From Acanthaster planci (Eukaryota; Echinodermata; Asteroidea; Valvatida; Acanthasteridae), in the NCBI RefSeq assembly GCF_001949145.1, contig NW_019091671.1, forward strand, positions 15,932 to 54,958: a stretch of 39,027 nucleotides of DNA. The letters run 5' to 3'. Within the stretch, counting starts at the first letter, position 1. Every line of letters begins with the position of its first letter. The notes below the pieces were generated by a model that saw nothing but the letters and a program-made list of their open reading frames with translations, searched no databases and was not told the origin of the DNA. Made by a program: the position numbers and the translations under genes. Positions 1 through 11,610 of the stretch are shown here, piece by piece.

Positions 1-784
1 CTCTGGCACTCCCAGAACCACACATACACGTAGTTAAAGTACATTCATGCCATAGAAAAGCAACCCTGGATGAGAGTTATTTCCATTAAAGTATTGCAAA
101 GAGCTCTTGCATTTCTAGGGAACCTGCAATCAAAGGCCATTTCTTTCACATTGGGGCTGCATCTTTTGCATTGCATATGGGGATGGCCAGTACTGATATT
201 CAGTCAGTGAGGTGCTGGCGTTCTGATGCATTTTTTGTATAATACGCCCGTTACCACTTTGTAGTACTAAGATGTGGCCTGGAGTTAGCCATGACCTGAC
301 CAGCCTAAACTAGTGGTCAGGGCTAGCCCTGATTGTATACATTTTGTTAACACTTCTACTCCAGATTCCATTTGGATCATCAGTGACTCAATTATTTGCC
401 GGGCAGAGAGTCCTCTCCATATTTTTGTATGATGGCATGCATTTATCCCTAGTGGGTAACCATATCTTCACGTCCACTTTGAAGGAGTGTATTTTGTCCC
501 ATATTGCTAGTTGACTATGTCATTTCCTAATCGACCTGACTGTCTGTCTCCTTGGGCTTGTGTTGTGTGGGTGGTAGTATTTTAGAAGGCAGACAGCCAG
601 TAACTTAACTCCACGTATTTATTGGACTAATAAACTAGTTAAATTTTTGTAGTGCTCGCAAGTTTCATGAGGCTACGTTTTCCTAACTGAATGTACTATC
701 TGAGGGAAGCTGTCTTTTATTCATGTTTTCTGTCTGTTTGTTGTCATTGCCATATATTTCAATGTCATATATTTCATTAATATC

Positions 785-958
785 GTGTATGCTGCTGTGG
801 CTTTGGGCACATGGTTGCCTGTTATTGGTCTGGCCAGATGTTTCTCTAGGCCATGTTGCCCTCACTGTCTTGCAGTTATGTGTTTAGGAAATGTTCATTC
901 TAATGCCATGTTTTGTAATGTATGCATAGTGTTCATGTATGCCGCTATGGCTTTGGGC
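785..958 (+). repeat. Imperfect direct duplication, period about 150 bp
   Basis: The segment at 785-808 (TGTATGCTGCTGTGGCTTTG and following bases) recurs with two mismatches at 934-958, and the bases after each copy stay loosely similar (a GTTGCC..TTATT block). This looks like an old short tandem duplication or two copies of a short interspersed repeat. No function is evident. Confidence 0.35.
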
Positions 959-1285
959 CTTTGAAATTGTCCATTCCTGGGACCGGTGTTGCCCATTATT
1001 AACCCTAACAGTCCCGAATGCTACAAAGTACTACTTAGTAGTAAAATGTAGTACTCAGCCCTGTCGCTTGTAAGAGGACATGACATTATTATTCTCTGAA
1101 GCCATAAAACACAATAGAGAAGACAATGTACCGTACAGTGCTGTGGCACTATGAATGCATGGTTTCATTGTTCTCTGTACGAGTAACAATGGAATAAACC
1201 TAGCCAGAAATGTAATTTGTAGCGCTAGGTCCTTCAGGCTCAGAGTGGTACTAAGTATTTATACGTCATGGACATGAGTATTTGC

Positions 1286-1345
1286 GGTTCTGAAAAGAAC
1301 CAGTAGTACTCAACGTTTCGAGCAGTATGCTCTGCTCGTCATCAG
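1286..1345 (-). other. Hammerhead-like core next to a histone-type 3' stem-loop
   Basis: Read on the minus strand, 1345-1339 is CTGATGA. A perfect 7-bp hairpin follows (arms at 1332-1338 and 1319-1325, six-base loop), then GAAAC (1319-1315). CTGATGA - stem II - GAAAC is the order of the conserved hammerhead ribozyme core, a motif known from Penelope-like retroelements and retrozymes. About 13 nt further on, 1301-1286 is GGTTCTTTTCAGAACC, a 6-bp stem with a UUUC tetraloop that fits the metazoan histone-mRNA 3' stem-loop pattern. Against a working ribozyme, one extra C lies between CTGATGA and the paired part of stem II, and I found no convincing stem I. It may be a degenerate retroelement end. 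No histone coding sequence is nearby. Confidence 0.35.
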
Positions 1346-2411
1346 GAGAATGTTTCCAAAAAACTGTGTGCACCTGATTATATATGCTCTACTGGTGGCT
1401 ATACTATACTGCATTATGGACATCTACACAGAACAAAGGAACTATGAATTTATACACTAAAAGCATGAATTTAAGAATAAAAACAGGAAAAGTGGAGAGT
1501 TGGGTTATATGTATGCAGTAAAATAAGGAAACCTATTCTTGAACTATGCGTACTTGAGAAGTCAACTAAACTTTGCGAACAAGAAATAAAGTGAATGTAT
1601 ATCAAAGTAAGGAAATTCTAATTCTTTCAAATCCATGGAAATAGAATAATTCTCTAAAAAAAGAAAGTCATCAAAATGGTGATCTTTGCTTAATATGCAG
1701 TAGCTACAACAACACAGAATCTAGGTTTCCCAAGACTATCATCAATGAATCCACTCATTCAGTAACCAGAGTAACACTTGAGCTAACCTCCAAATTAATC
1801 AGAAAGTGTTCACAGAGGCTACGAGACTAAGAAACTTTAAAGATAAGAACAATTACTAAACATCATACATTGTAAATGAATTCTTACCCCAGTCGAGTCA
1901 TCCAAGAAATCTTGAGGCAACTGAGTACACCTCATACATGTGTGGAGAATAACGCAAAATGCTATGTGTGGTCTGAACAGTACCAGTGCTGGTGGTGGAA
2001 TGACTCACTCAAGACAAAGGCTAAGTCTGAGGTTTACCTCAAGGGTCAAGCAAGGGTGCTGCGCCGAGGGATATGTAAATGACCTGTCGCAATAACAATT
2101 GGCAGTTCAACTGGCATGCCCTATCTCTGGTCTCAGGAATAAAACACTATTCTTTGGCTGTGGCGTAAACACAATAAATTGTCTTCGAAGTCCCATTATT
2201 TTGAGTCTGAGTGTAAGGACATGTAATAACTGTTGAGTTATTTGTTTTTGATCAACGAATGTTGATCTTTGATAGCTGTTGAATATTGTAACAGATGGTA
2301 TTACTTGTCACTTGGAAAACTGAAGTTAACGTTATCTCTTGTTTAAATTTTTGTAATGATCAGGTGGTTGATAAAAAGCTCATGGGCTTATGAATTTGGG
2401 GTTTGTTTCAG

Positions 2412-2713
2412 AGTTCGGTTTACCATGGCACAGTTCAGTTGATCATTCTGGTGCCTACTTAATAGACAGGAGTCCGTCGTACTTCGAACCTGTTCTCAAT
2501 TATCTTCGACATGGACAACTTATTCTGGACAGTGGACTTAACCCAGCCGGTGTCTTGGAAGAAGCAATATTTTTTGGTATCACATCCTTGTACAAACCAC
2601 TGGAGGAAATGATTAAACTCAATGAAAAACCAGGAGATCATACAGCAATAACAAGAAGGGAATTTGTGTTGATGCTTCAAGGGAGAGGGGCCAACTGTGA
2701 GCTCAGATGTCAG
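2412..2713 (+). CDS. KCTD9: KCTD9 exon: C-terminal half of BTB/T1 domain and linker
   Basis: This exon encodes about 100 residues. It contains the strongly conserved KCTD signature DHSGAYLIDRSPSYFEPVLN, then LRHGQL and an LEEAIFFGI segment typical of the second half of the BTB fold. A linker follows (ITRREFVLML) and the exon ends in ELRCQ, which leads into the pentapeptide domain. The acceptor is TTTGTTTCAG with the exon starting at 2412; a shift to 2414 is possible because AGAG is ambiguous. The donor at 2714 is GTGAGA. The first half of the BTB domain, with its LNVGG-type strand, is missing and must come from an upstream exon. The ATG at 2390 lies inside the intron and is not a real start. 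In family members this domain mediates pentamer assembly and Cullin-3 contact. Confidence 0.93.
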
Positions 2714-5700
2714 GTGAGAAAATATGCAAATAGGATCTTATCCTCTCCCTGTTCTAAATGTGTATGTGGAATCCTGTCTTCATTGCCAAGGCCAGAAAAG
2801 TCATGTAATTCCATTTGTAATTTTTTTCATTCAATCATTGTCATTTGTTGTGGGCTTGAAATAGTTCAAAGTCATCAGTTTTCTCAGGTCACATATTTTA
2901 ATAAACGCTAGAAATCAGTGGGAAACCTAAGATGAAATTTCTGTTGGAGCATCCTGAATAACACATTTCTCTAAGTAGGCAGATTAACTGGTTTGCACAT
3001 AGGTTGTGCACATTTTAAAATTTCAAATGGAACGGTAGGGTCAGGGGGCACAAACTTCCATTTTGGACATGCAACTCTCCCCATTCTGTAGCTACACCCC
3101 AATCCAGTAGTTATACACCCAACTGGCATATATAAATAATAGTCAGTGAAAACTGACGCTAAACTTGGTGAAGGTTGATGTTTCTATAACTTGACACAAA
3201 ATTCCCTCAAAATTGAGATAGGTATTGCCCTTCAAACACAAACCACAAAACTTTGCTTCTCTTAGACTTGATTTCATGTTTTTATTTTTAGTTTGTTTGA
3301 AATAAAAGGTACAAAGTAAACGTTTTATTGGAGTTGACAAAAAAAGAGGGTAAAAAAGTGAAACATATTGGAAATCAAAACTATGCAGCAGAAATAAATA
3401 TGGCTCAAAATATGATGTATTTTAAAAGGAACCTGTAGTTTTATAATTCTTTGTCAAGTCAAAGACCTTGGTGATCAATCACACAGACTTCCTTGATATT
3501 TGCTGAACTTGTTTTGTAATATGAGGAAATTCCCAAACCCAATGTTCAGTGTTTTGGTCATGTAGTTTGTGTGTTACAGGCCATTGAACTGTTGACATAA
3601 ATTGTTACTGTCATTTATGAGTACCTTTGTCATTGGATAGGAATGTCAGATAGAAACTTTTCACCTTCAATCAAAGCTCATAACCTAAGAAACATCTTCC
3701 TTGCAGATTTTGTATGTACAATAGCATTCAACATGAGGACCTTTGACCCCTTGTGAGAAACGGTTTGTAAAATTTTGCCAAAATAAAGTTCTAAGCATTA
3801 ATTCTTACTGTGCTTGCAACATATTCAAATGGGATGTCAAGGTGTTTAGATTGGAACTATGTTTCAAGGAGAGCAGGAAAGTTAAACTATATTAAACCGT
3901 AGCAGCCAATCACATCTCACCCCTATGTACATGCATTGTCTGCATGCACCTAGACTCCTCCCCATGACATAGCTCACCACGGGGACGTCCCTAAATTTGA
4001 CTTGTCTCCTAAACTGTCTGAGTCGCACTTTTGTATACTGTAGACCCCATCACAACAGACAATTATTTTGTTGTACCGTGGTATAACACTTTGATGAATG
4101 TAATGGAATGAAGTGAAATACATTTTACTGCACCACAGTGCATTTCATTTCACAGCAAAGTGATTCATTTGTTGAACAACTCAAGCAACTAACCCACACC
4201 CAACAGAAGAGGGTGGGGCAACACTAAAGCTTCACATATTGGGCAAAGAATGCTGGGCAGCAACAAGGGTCTATTCAGCACCCGCATGGCTGTAGTACAT
4301 AGCTGCATCAATTTGCAACAGTGCAATGCAGAGTGATGTTCAAATGAATCAATGCAACAGCAGAGGGTACTCGACATGGCTCAATTGCTTATACTACTAT
4401 ATTACACAGCACAATGCAGAGTGAATGCTTGACTATGGAGATATAGAATGGAGAAAAGAAATTTCTGAGAGAGATAGTAGTAGGTTCAGATGATCCAAGT
4501 AGGTCGATCACACTCTACACTAGGGAGAAAAGGGAAAATAAGTAGGGAGAATAGTGAAGGAAGCAGGTGACAAAAGCAGGCCGACTTGTCACATTCTTGA
4601 ACAAAGTATTGAGTTTCATAAATTCAACTAAAATGAATAAGTTGTAGGGATTACCATTTCTGTCCTGACATTTCCAAAAAACCTTTCAAAAATCTATCTA
4701 ATTCTGTCAAACATAACATCTGAAACTGGGGGGGCCCTCATCAAGTCCGTGGTGACAGAAATGCAGGAACCACTGTAATTCCACATGCGCAGAATGTTCC
4801 ATATTTTTTTATGCTGATGCTGTCCTACACAAACATCATATTTGTCATCCTAGCTGCTTTGGAAACGAAAGAAAATTCTCTTAAAACCCAACTTGCTGTC
4901 ATCTGCTGACATGACCATGAAATTAGGACAAAAGTGACCCAGGTACAAAAAGTAATGATGTAAACAACAATGGCAGTCATATCAGAAATAGTGATTCTCT
5001 GTCCCCCACAGAACATCACATGCAGTGGAATGACACTTTCAACCGTGGGAAAGATAAGGTGACATTCCCCCGTGGGATGAATCACTCATGTAGCATGGCA
5101 AACATCGCTTACACTTTTGCAATTCAGTGTAGGCTGTTTAGTGGCATTTGATGTGATCGATTCTGGACCATGAAAAATTCACAGTTTATTACCGTGGTAT
5201 AACAAATGTATTCGAATCGTGTGTTCATTTGCCCAATTTTTATTTTTGTTTATAATGCTAAATTGGCCCTACGTAGCTCAAAAGGCATTTTGCACAGTTT
5301 AATGCAGTTTGGCTTGAATACTACTCTCCTTTAAACTTATTCCCCATCCAAATGCCTTGGAATCCCATCTGAATAGTTTACAAATACAGGGATTATACTT
5401 GGGAATCTCTTGTAGCAAAATGTAAAAAAAGAAATTGTGCAACCTGTGAGGGTCCTATGGTCAAATGTTATTTTGCTCAACATGTTGAATTTTAAGCTTT
5501 TAAATTGTCACATAATTTGTAATAAGATTCTTTGGTTGTGGGCTTTGAATGTAAGATGAATATCATCTCTATCTGACATTTCTGTATAGAGATACAGCCA
5601 TACAGGCATTCAGAGTTAATGGAGAACAAATGGAAAGGTCAGAGTAAACCACTTGACCCCCCTCCTCAAAAAATGAACTGAAATTAGGATTCTGGAAGTT

Positions 5701-5716
5701 TCTCATATGATCAAGC
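2714..5716 (+). other. First KCTD9 intron, part 5' of DIRS-A
   Basis: AT-rich intron sequence. The open frames in it are short, lack domains, and show no conserved peptide. A 15-base sequence occurs at 4074-4088 and 5190-5204, but chance can explain it. I see no exon, RNA gene or clear transposon end before the DIRS-A terminal repeat near 5717. Confidence 0.6.
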
Positions 5717-5850
5717 AAGTCCACCGCAGTCAACTGACCAAGACAGTTACTACATATGAATATTTCCCCAGTGCTCTATTGCTATTTGCTAAATAATTCA
5801 TCAACCATAGTGTGCCCCCATCGGTCCATCCCAGGTGTAGATACTGCCAT
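5717..5850 (+). repeat. DIRS-A left inverted terminal repeat
   Basis: The block around 5755-5850 (for example CAGTGCTCTATTGCTATTTG, then TCATCAACCA and a GTTCGTCCTTCTTTTTT run) is the reverse complement, with scattered mismatches, of 11440-11550. The outermost part, from about 5717, instead matches the reverse complement of the first half of the internal complementary region at 11292-11335. Confidence 0.82.
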
Positions 5851-6889
5851 GTTCGTCCTTCTTTTTTGGGGCGCTCTTGCTTAGAGATGTGTCTTTCGAC
5901 CTTCTCGATTTTATCAAGTGTTCCATCTCGCTAAAGCTGATCTTTTTGTATCACTTTTATGTCACATTTGCTTTTATGTCAAAACATGTATTATTGCTGT
6001 ATCTACATTGTTACTTGTACGACAGTCCCATTATTTGTATGGTGCTCTTCTTAGCAGAGTCTGTATTTTACAGGTCTTCATTGGCCCCCTTGTTACAATA
6101 ATTTTATTCCCTGGGTCAGTTGTCACCTTTATAGTGCATTTCTGGTTATGAGTCCTACAGCTTATTTGATTTTTTCCCCCGGACACTCATGCTCTCTAGT
6201 TGTTTTGTTAGTCTCCCTCACCATTACTTTTTATGGCACATCTGGGCACATCTGCTCAGAGCCGATATCAGTTCCAATAACTCGGTAACCCCACTGTGAT
6301 AACCCCATTTGCTTTCAGTGTGATTAACACCAGTTCAGAAGCTGGGTGTCTCGGTGGCTCACCATCCTGAGCAACACACGGGATCAAGAGGACCGGGCTG
6401 ACGTCGCCCCAGTCCCCTGTTTGAAATAGGGCTCTCTGAGCCCTTTTCCCAGCCAAGGGATTGGAGGCCACTGGACTGTTGTGAGGTAGCTGTAGCGTTT
6501 TCGGTATCATTGGATAGTATGGCATTGAGAACACCCCACAGAGGCGAGCCCATGCCTCTGATTCTGCTTGCTTCACACCTCTACCATCCAATGCAAGAGC
6601 ACACAGGCGTGAAGCATATTAGGGCGAAAGCATGTGCCATTTTCCCATCACTTCTGGGGCTGTCCCGTTGAAAGAGTCACCAGAGTGCAGATCAATCATC
6701 ACAGCCAGAACGGCCGAACCCACCTATGCTGTCAAGGCTCCCGCAAGCCCGCAGTTTCACCCACCCGGGTCTGGGCCCTCCACCCTGTGCACCAGTCACC
6801 TTCGTGAGTTGGGTCTACCAACCCTCACTGCTTGGTGGCCCACAACCTGACCAGCCTGCAGACGCTATCACCAACCGTACCTCTGCGGT

Positions 6890-7990
6890 GAATTTCTCCT
6901 TGTCTCTCCTGGCCATAAGAAGCGCAAACAATCATTGTCCTCTTCGGCAGGGTCCTCCACTAAGAAATCACGCTCATCTGGGCAATGGGATGCTGCTTTT
7001 CTCGCTATGGCTTTCCAGTCTCTTTTGGGCACTATCTCCAGCCTGGTGTCAGCCATTAGCAACCGAGACAACCCTCCGCCGCTATGGCCCCAGATCTGGA
7101 CCCACTCCCTGCTGTGCTGTGGCCACGACCTTCCCCACCAAAGAATCCTGCCTATGTCGCACAAGCCTCCATCTTCAACGCTGGCTCAGATGCCCTTGCT
7201 ACCGATCACCATGCTGCCGAACCTGCTCTACCTCCGGTCTCGTATACCTAAGGAGACTTGCACTGCTCCTCCTAGGACGTCTGTGAATTTTCTTCTAGGG
7301 AAGGCAACATCGACTCCGTGGCAAGCCTCACTCCTCCCAAGTCCCGTCTTCGCATACGTCAGCATGACATTGTTGAAGTCCTAGGCCTCCCTACTCCACT
7401 GCCAATAAGCCACCCTTCTTTCAAGCAGCATGCGGCCAGACTGGAGATAACTCTGCCCATCTTCACAGTCCTCCTTTTAAACCGCTCTTGCGTTGAGACA
7501 TTCAAGGTCTTCTATTCCACCAAAAGTGGCATACTTTCCCAGGGATGGGCACGAAACTATTTTCAGTTCACCAAGTCAGACACTGTGGACTTTCTCTCTA
7601 TCCCAGACCTTCTATCAGCTGCTAAGGACAAGATAGTCACCGACTCACAATCTCGTCCATGTGGAAATGAACCATTTCTGGACAGATCTTAAGCCAAGCT
7701 GGACTCTATTCTAACCAGGCTCGACAAAGCTTCACGTCACGGCTTTCACTGTAAAGCCTTTCTGTCCTTTCTCACGGAATACCTGTCATGTGCCTGTGAG
7801 GACGATTCACCCTTGGCACCGAACCTCCAGCCGTTACCCTCTGGCCCCTTGAAGAGAACATCACTCTGGCTCTCACTCATATCCTGCCCGCCAACACTAT
7901 GGCGACAATGCACATTCCATATCCAGGTTTTAAAGATACTTTCCAAACCTTCCCATCTATGGCAAAGACAAATTTGCGGGTCAGTTCACC
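6890..7990 (+). pseudogene. DIRS-A Gag-like ORF remnant
   Basis: No single frame is intact. The best piece is 7318-7692, with ARLEITLPIF and a WARNYFQFTKSDTVDFLS block. These align with the better-preserved DIRS-B ORF (ARLEALIPIF; WTYFQFAKEDFDNFLS). The peptide AMAPDLDPLP, readable at about 7084-7115, also occurs in DIRS-B near 13697. After a stop near 7690, homology resumes in another frame (TRLDKASRHGFHCKAFLS against AKLDKASQRGLCCTAFMA). The function is inferred only from position, as the nucleocapsid-like first ORF of DIRS elements; I recognise no zinc knuckle. Confidence 0.7.
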
Positions 7991-8489
7991 AAGACCCTGC
8001 AATCTGAGGCTAAGTAGATCAAGCCATCTCACAAGATTTCATTCCTGGATTCTCCTTTGCCCCCTGCACGATCCCATCAGCCAGCTCCAGCCCGCTGAGC
8101 TCCTCCTCCACCTAGAGCTGCTCCACCTCGCGGTCAGGATTCCCACTATTCCTTGAGCTCCTTTCGTCCCCTGACCTCAAGAGACAGCTCCTCTTTCAAC
8201 TACTCCATCAGCTCACTATTGGCCCCTGCTCCTGGGCACATTGGGGACCTACTGTGACTTCTCACTGGGCTTTTGCAGGACATCACGTTGGACAGTTGGG
8301 TTCTTGAGACAATCTCCTTCGGCTACTCTCTCGAGTTCACGAGCACCCATTCATCCAACCCACGTCCCCTGTCTGACTCCGATCCCCATGAACTCCAACC
8401 AAAGCCAGACTTTGGAGTTGGAAATGAGCTCCCTTCTATAGAAATGAGCCATTGCCCCAGTCTCTCATCCATCCTGTGAATTTTTTTTT

Positions 8490-10130
8490 TTAAGTTCTTC
8501 CTCACTCGGACGAAGGAGCTGAACTCTTGGTGTCCAATTCTCAACCTCAAGCCACTAAATAAATTCATCTGCCTGCGGCACTTCCTAATGGAGACCTTGC
8601 AAACAGTCACCCAGTCCCTGCTAATTCCAGCCTGGGCCTCTACAGTGGATCTGAAGGATGCCTACCTGCACATTCTGATCCACCCCAAGGACCAAAAGTT
8701 CTTATGCTTCATTTACGAAGGCCAAATCTTCGAATTTGTGGCACTTCCCTTTGGCCTTTCGACGTCCCCTAGAGTGTTCATGTGCATTGTCAGGTCTATC
8801 GTGGCTCACCTCCGTTGTCGAGGCATCCTGATCTTTCAATACCTGGATGACTAGTTCATTGTCTGTAGGTCCGCATTCAAGGTTACAGCTTCCACTCATC
8901 TCGTCTATGACCAGTCCACAAGTCTTGGGTTTCTTGTAAACCATGACAAGTCATGACCTACCCCACTCGGCATTCAACCTACCTTGGGGCAACTCTCGAC
9001 CTCCAGCAGGGCATCACAACTCCTGCTCTGGATTGTGCATTGCCAACTTTATTGCCTGTGTCAGCCTCTTTCTTCCTTGCCACTCGGCGCGGCACTCATG
9101 GCGAGTTTTGTGGACCTGGTTCCCTTCTGCCATGTTTACATGCATCCAATTCAACTCCACCTGCTGGCATTCTTCTGCCCCAGTCAGGACCCAATAGGCT
9201 TGACTGTGCAGGTTGCGAAGTTCATTATTCCACAACTGCGCTGGTGGCAGTCAAGCCCAATCTCACCAAAGGTCTTTTCTTCCCGAGACCTGCTCCACAG
9301 CTCGCCATCACAACTGACGCTTCCCAGTGGGGATGGGGTGCCTCCCTACCTCCTTTACAGGCATCAGGGACTTGGGTTCACCGCATATCAGGAGTCACAT
9401 CAATATCCTGGAACTCCAAGTGGTGTTGAGCGCCCTTCGCCACTTCCATCTGTCCATCGAGAACAAACGCATCCTCATCTGATCCGACAGTGCAACAGTG
9501 GTGTCTTACATAAATTGTCAGGGGAGCAGGCACTCCCGAAGCCTTTGCCTCCTTACAAGAAAATTACTCCTCTGGATCTTGGACCATGGGATCAACCTCC
9601 AAGTGATGCACAGCCTGGGATCCAACAACACCATCGCTATTTCAAAGACACTTTTAATACACGTCTGGCAGGGCATAGATCCAAAATTAATTAACACCAT
9701 CACTGATGCACTCTTAAGGGGAATCATCCAGCCAACAGAGTGGACCCTTCACTCAGAAGTGGTATGCTCAGTCTTCGAGGCTGTAAACAGACCCCACATC
9801 GACCTCTTCTTCTGCATGAGGTTCCACGACCCTCAAGCTTGGGCAACCGACCCTCTCTGTCTAAGCTGGACAAGGAATTTTACTTATGCATTTCCTCCGA
9901 TATCCCTGATCCCAGCTGTACTCTCCAAAGTCGAATGGGAACACTGCCAAGTCCTCCTCATTGCTCCCTTCTGGCTTCGCCAACCGTGGTTCCCACATCT
10001 CACTAGACTTTTGTACCAAACTCCTCTAATAACTACTGCTCAGGCCAGACTTCCTCCATCAACCGGGCTCCAGCATCCTCGTCCCTTGATTAGAGACTCT
10101 TCTCCTGACCTGCTGGCCATTGTCAAATGA
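8490..10130 (+). pseudogene. DIRS-A reverse transcriptase-RNase H remnant
   Basis: The RT core lies at 8588-8854. It has WASTVDLKDAYLHILIHP (motif A region), VALPFGLSTSPRVF (the LPFGL..SP block typical of DIRS RTs) and the catalytic YLDD at 8840-8851, immediately followed by a TAG stop where DIRS-B has TGG. Homology continues through shifted frames: MASFVDLVPFCHVYM (from about 9098), an RNase H start TTDASQWGWG (about 9310), and a C-terminal stretch at 9498-10130 with SLGSNNTIAI, HIDLFF, WATDPLCLSW and LIAPFWLRQPWFPHLTRLL. At least three frame changes separate these blocks, so no functional polymerase can be made. Confidence 0.85.
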
Positions 10131-10131
10131 T

Positions 10132-11165
10132 GGTTCTGCTCAGCTGGCCTTTCTGATGATGCTGCCACAATGGCCGCCAGAAGCAGACGACAATCCAATC
10201 GTGTAAAGTGTACTATAGCAGACTTTTGCATTTTACTTCATTGTACACAGAACAAGGTGTGGCTTCGACCAATGCATCTCTGAAGGTAATTTTAAGTAGC
10301 TGATTTCTTCATACATTTGTTCAACTCTGGTATATAAGTTACAATTGTCTGCAGTTAACCGTTCTGCAATCCCTGCCATTCACTCCAGCTTTCAAGATGA
10401 ATCGTCCATATCAGACAAGCATCTCCTTCACGACATGTTCATTGAGCGTCCTCTTCAAGGCTTCTCATCCCCTCATGGAACTTTCCTTGGGTTCTAGAGC
10501 TTCTCGCACTTCAGTCCTTCAAATCTGTGGTTATGCCTCTCTTCTCCACACTTCAGTGAAGCTGGCCTTTTTCGTGGCAGTTTCTACATCTTGGAGGGGC
10601 AGTGAACTTCACACCCTATCCATTGCTGATGGACATATCCGCTGGGAACTTCTTGGCATATGTCTCATCCCTTCCTTTGGCTTCCTCATGAAGAACCAAA
10701 CTGAGTCCCTTCTACCCTCCGGACACTTTTATTCTTGACATCACCAAACACTCAGGTTCTTCATATGACAAACCCTGGTGTCCGGTTCGAACTCTCATAT
10801 GGTACCTTGCTAAAACCAGAACTCTCCATGGTGCTTCTTTTCAACTTTTCCATCACTTCGGTTAAGTGTCATTGGCCCACGTCAAGAGACACTATAGCCA
10901 GATGGGCTGTCTCTGCCATTAAAGTTGCTTATGCCAAATGGCCATCCCCATCTGATGATGCCACCAGTCTCCACATCCAGGTGCACGACATCAGAATAGT
11001 CTCTACCTCATGGGCGTACTTCTGAGGCATTCCCTTGGAGGATATTTGCAAAACAGCCTGCTGGAAGTCGCCCTCAAGCTTTACGTCATGTTACCTGACT
11101 GACGTCTTGCAGACTGACAGTATCCATGGCAAAACAGTTGTGACATCCTCAACATTGGGATTAAC
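10132..11165 (+). pseudogene. DIRS-A tyrosine recombinase remnant
   Basis: Pieces of a DIRS YR follow the RT-RNase H. One has the first catalytic arginine context, TSWRGSELHTLSIADGHIRW (in the 10397-10738 frame). A second frame (10735-11025 and beyond) has SRDTIARWAVSAIK, the HxxR box as HDIR, then, across a stop, LEDICKTACWKSPSSFTSCY with the expected nucleophile tyrosine. The recombinase would integrate the circular DNA product of reverse transcription. The catalytic residues look preserved, but the frame is broken at about 10736 and 11023. The N-terminal SAM-like part (10150-10380) is more decayed than in DIRS-B. Confidence 0.8.
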
Positions 11166-11291
11166 TGACCACCACTGAAATGGATGACTGGAAGCACCCC
11201 ATCCTTTTGTGAGTCTCTACACTAGGTTGTTTACCATCATTTAACTCAAATGTGCCCTTGCTGACCCACCTCTGAGATCCTTTGTTAATCT

Positions 11292-11397
11292 GCGTATGTA
11301 GTGACTGCCTGGGTAAGTTGACTGCAGTGGACACTCCCCCCACAGGCCGAGTGCGGGAGGAATCCTTGAGGTCATACTTACCCAGACAGCCACAGCC
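11292..11397 (+). repeat. DIRS-A internal complementary region
   Basis: The first half (11292-11335, GTATGTAGTGACTGCCTGGG and following) is the reverse complement of the outer left end at 5717-5755. The second half (11350-11397, GAATCCTTGAGGTCATACTT and following) is the reverse complement of the outer right end at 11560-11610. In DIRS-1 elements this region is thought to template regeneration of the ends through a circular intermediate. Confidence 0.82.
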
Positions 11398-11444
11398 GTC
11401 CCATTTTCCCCACTTTTGGCTTGGCACCCCTGTGTCTCAGAAAA

Positions 11445-11610
11445 AGGATGAACGTGGCGGCATCTACGCCTTGGATGGACCAACAGGGGAGCACTGTGGT
11501 TGATAAATTATGTAGCAAATAGCAATAGAGCACTACGGAAATATGAATATGTATTGACTTTCTGGGTAAGAATGACCTCGAGGACTCCTTCCGCACTTGG
11601 CCTGTGGGGG
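11445..11610 (+). repeat. DIRS-A right inverted terminal repeat
   Basis: Inverted partner of 5750-5850 (shared blocks include a GGATGAAC run, a TTGATAAATTATGTAGCAAA block and AATAGAGCACTACGGAAATA). Its outermost part, through CCTGTGGGGG at 11601-11610, matches the second half of the internal complementary region. Confidence 0.8.

Larger units (their letters stand above)
1..2411. other. KCTD9 upstream intron or 5' flank, no coding exon recognised
   Basis: No segment here reads as the first half of the KCTD9 BTB domain or the N-terminal ubiquitin-like region, so those exons are probably beyond the window edge. The 68-codon open frame at 1876-2082 has no recognisable domain. The stretch contains a short imperfect duplication (785-808 and 934-958) and the stem-loop cluster near 1.3 kb; otherwise I see nothing in it. 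Confidence 0.6.
5717..11610 (+). mobile_element. DIRS-1-like retrotransposon copy A (decayed)
   Basis: The element is about 5.9 kb and sits in KCTD9 intron 1. It carries, in order, a Gag-like region, reverse transcriptase, RNase H and a tyrosine recombinase, all on the + strand and broken by frameshifts and stops. The bounds come from structure. Bases 5717-5850 are an inverted copy of 11445-11610, and bases 11292-11397 form an internal complementary region whose two halves pair with the outermost left and outermost right ends. That layout belongs to the DIRS-1 group, which integrates by a tyrosine recombinase rather than a DDE integrase and typically leaves no target-site duplication; I see none. 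Its terminal repeats differ from those of DIRS-B, so this is a separate subfamily. It is inactive as read. Confidence 0.88.

Noticed and set aside
1876-2082. 68-codon open frame just upstream of the first recognised KCTD9 exon
   Set aside because: It is Trp/Cys-rich with no resemblance to the missing BTB or N-terminal KCTD9 sequence and no good splice donor in the right frame at its end.
2390-2411. ATG at 2390 as a KCTD9 start codon
   Set aside because: It lies within the pyrimidine tract/acceptor of the intron and would begin the protein in the middle of the BTB fold.
4074-5204. 15-base direct repeat (TACCGTGGTATAACA) flanking about 1.1 kb
   Set aside because: About one exact 15-mer pair is expected by chance in a window this size, and there are no matching tips or coding content inside.
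6268-6591. 107-codon minus-strand open frame
   Set aside because: It lies antisense in the DIRS-A leader with no domain and is best explained as a shadow of element sequence.
9014-9235. Minus-strand open frames within the DIRS and Ngaro regions (for example 9014-9235, 15759-15950, 37417-37710)
   Set aside because: Each is antisense to recognisable RT, RNase H or recombinase coding sequence.
11161-11596. Cluster of short minus-strand open frames across the DIRS-A 3' end
   Set aside because: They coincide with the internal complementary region and terminal repeat, whose inverted structure accounts for them.
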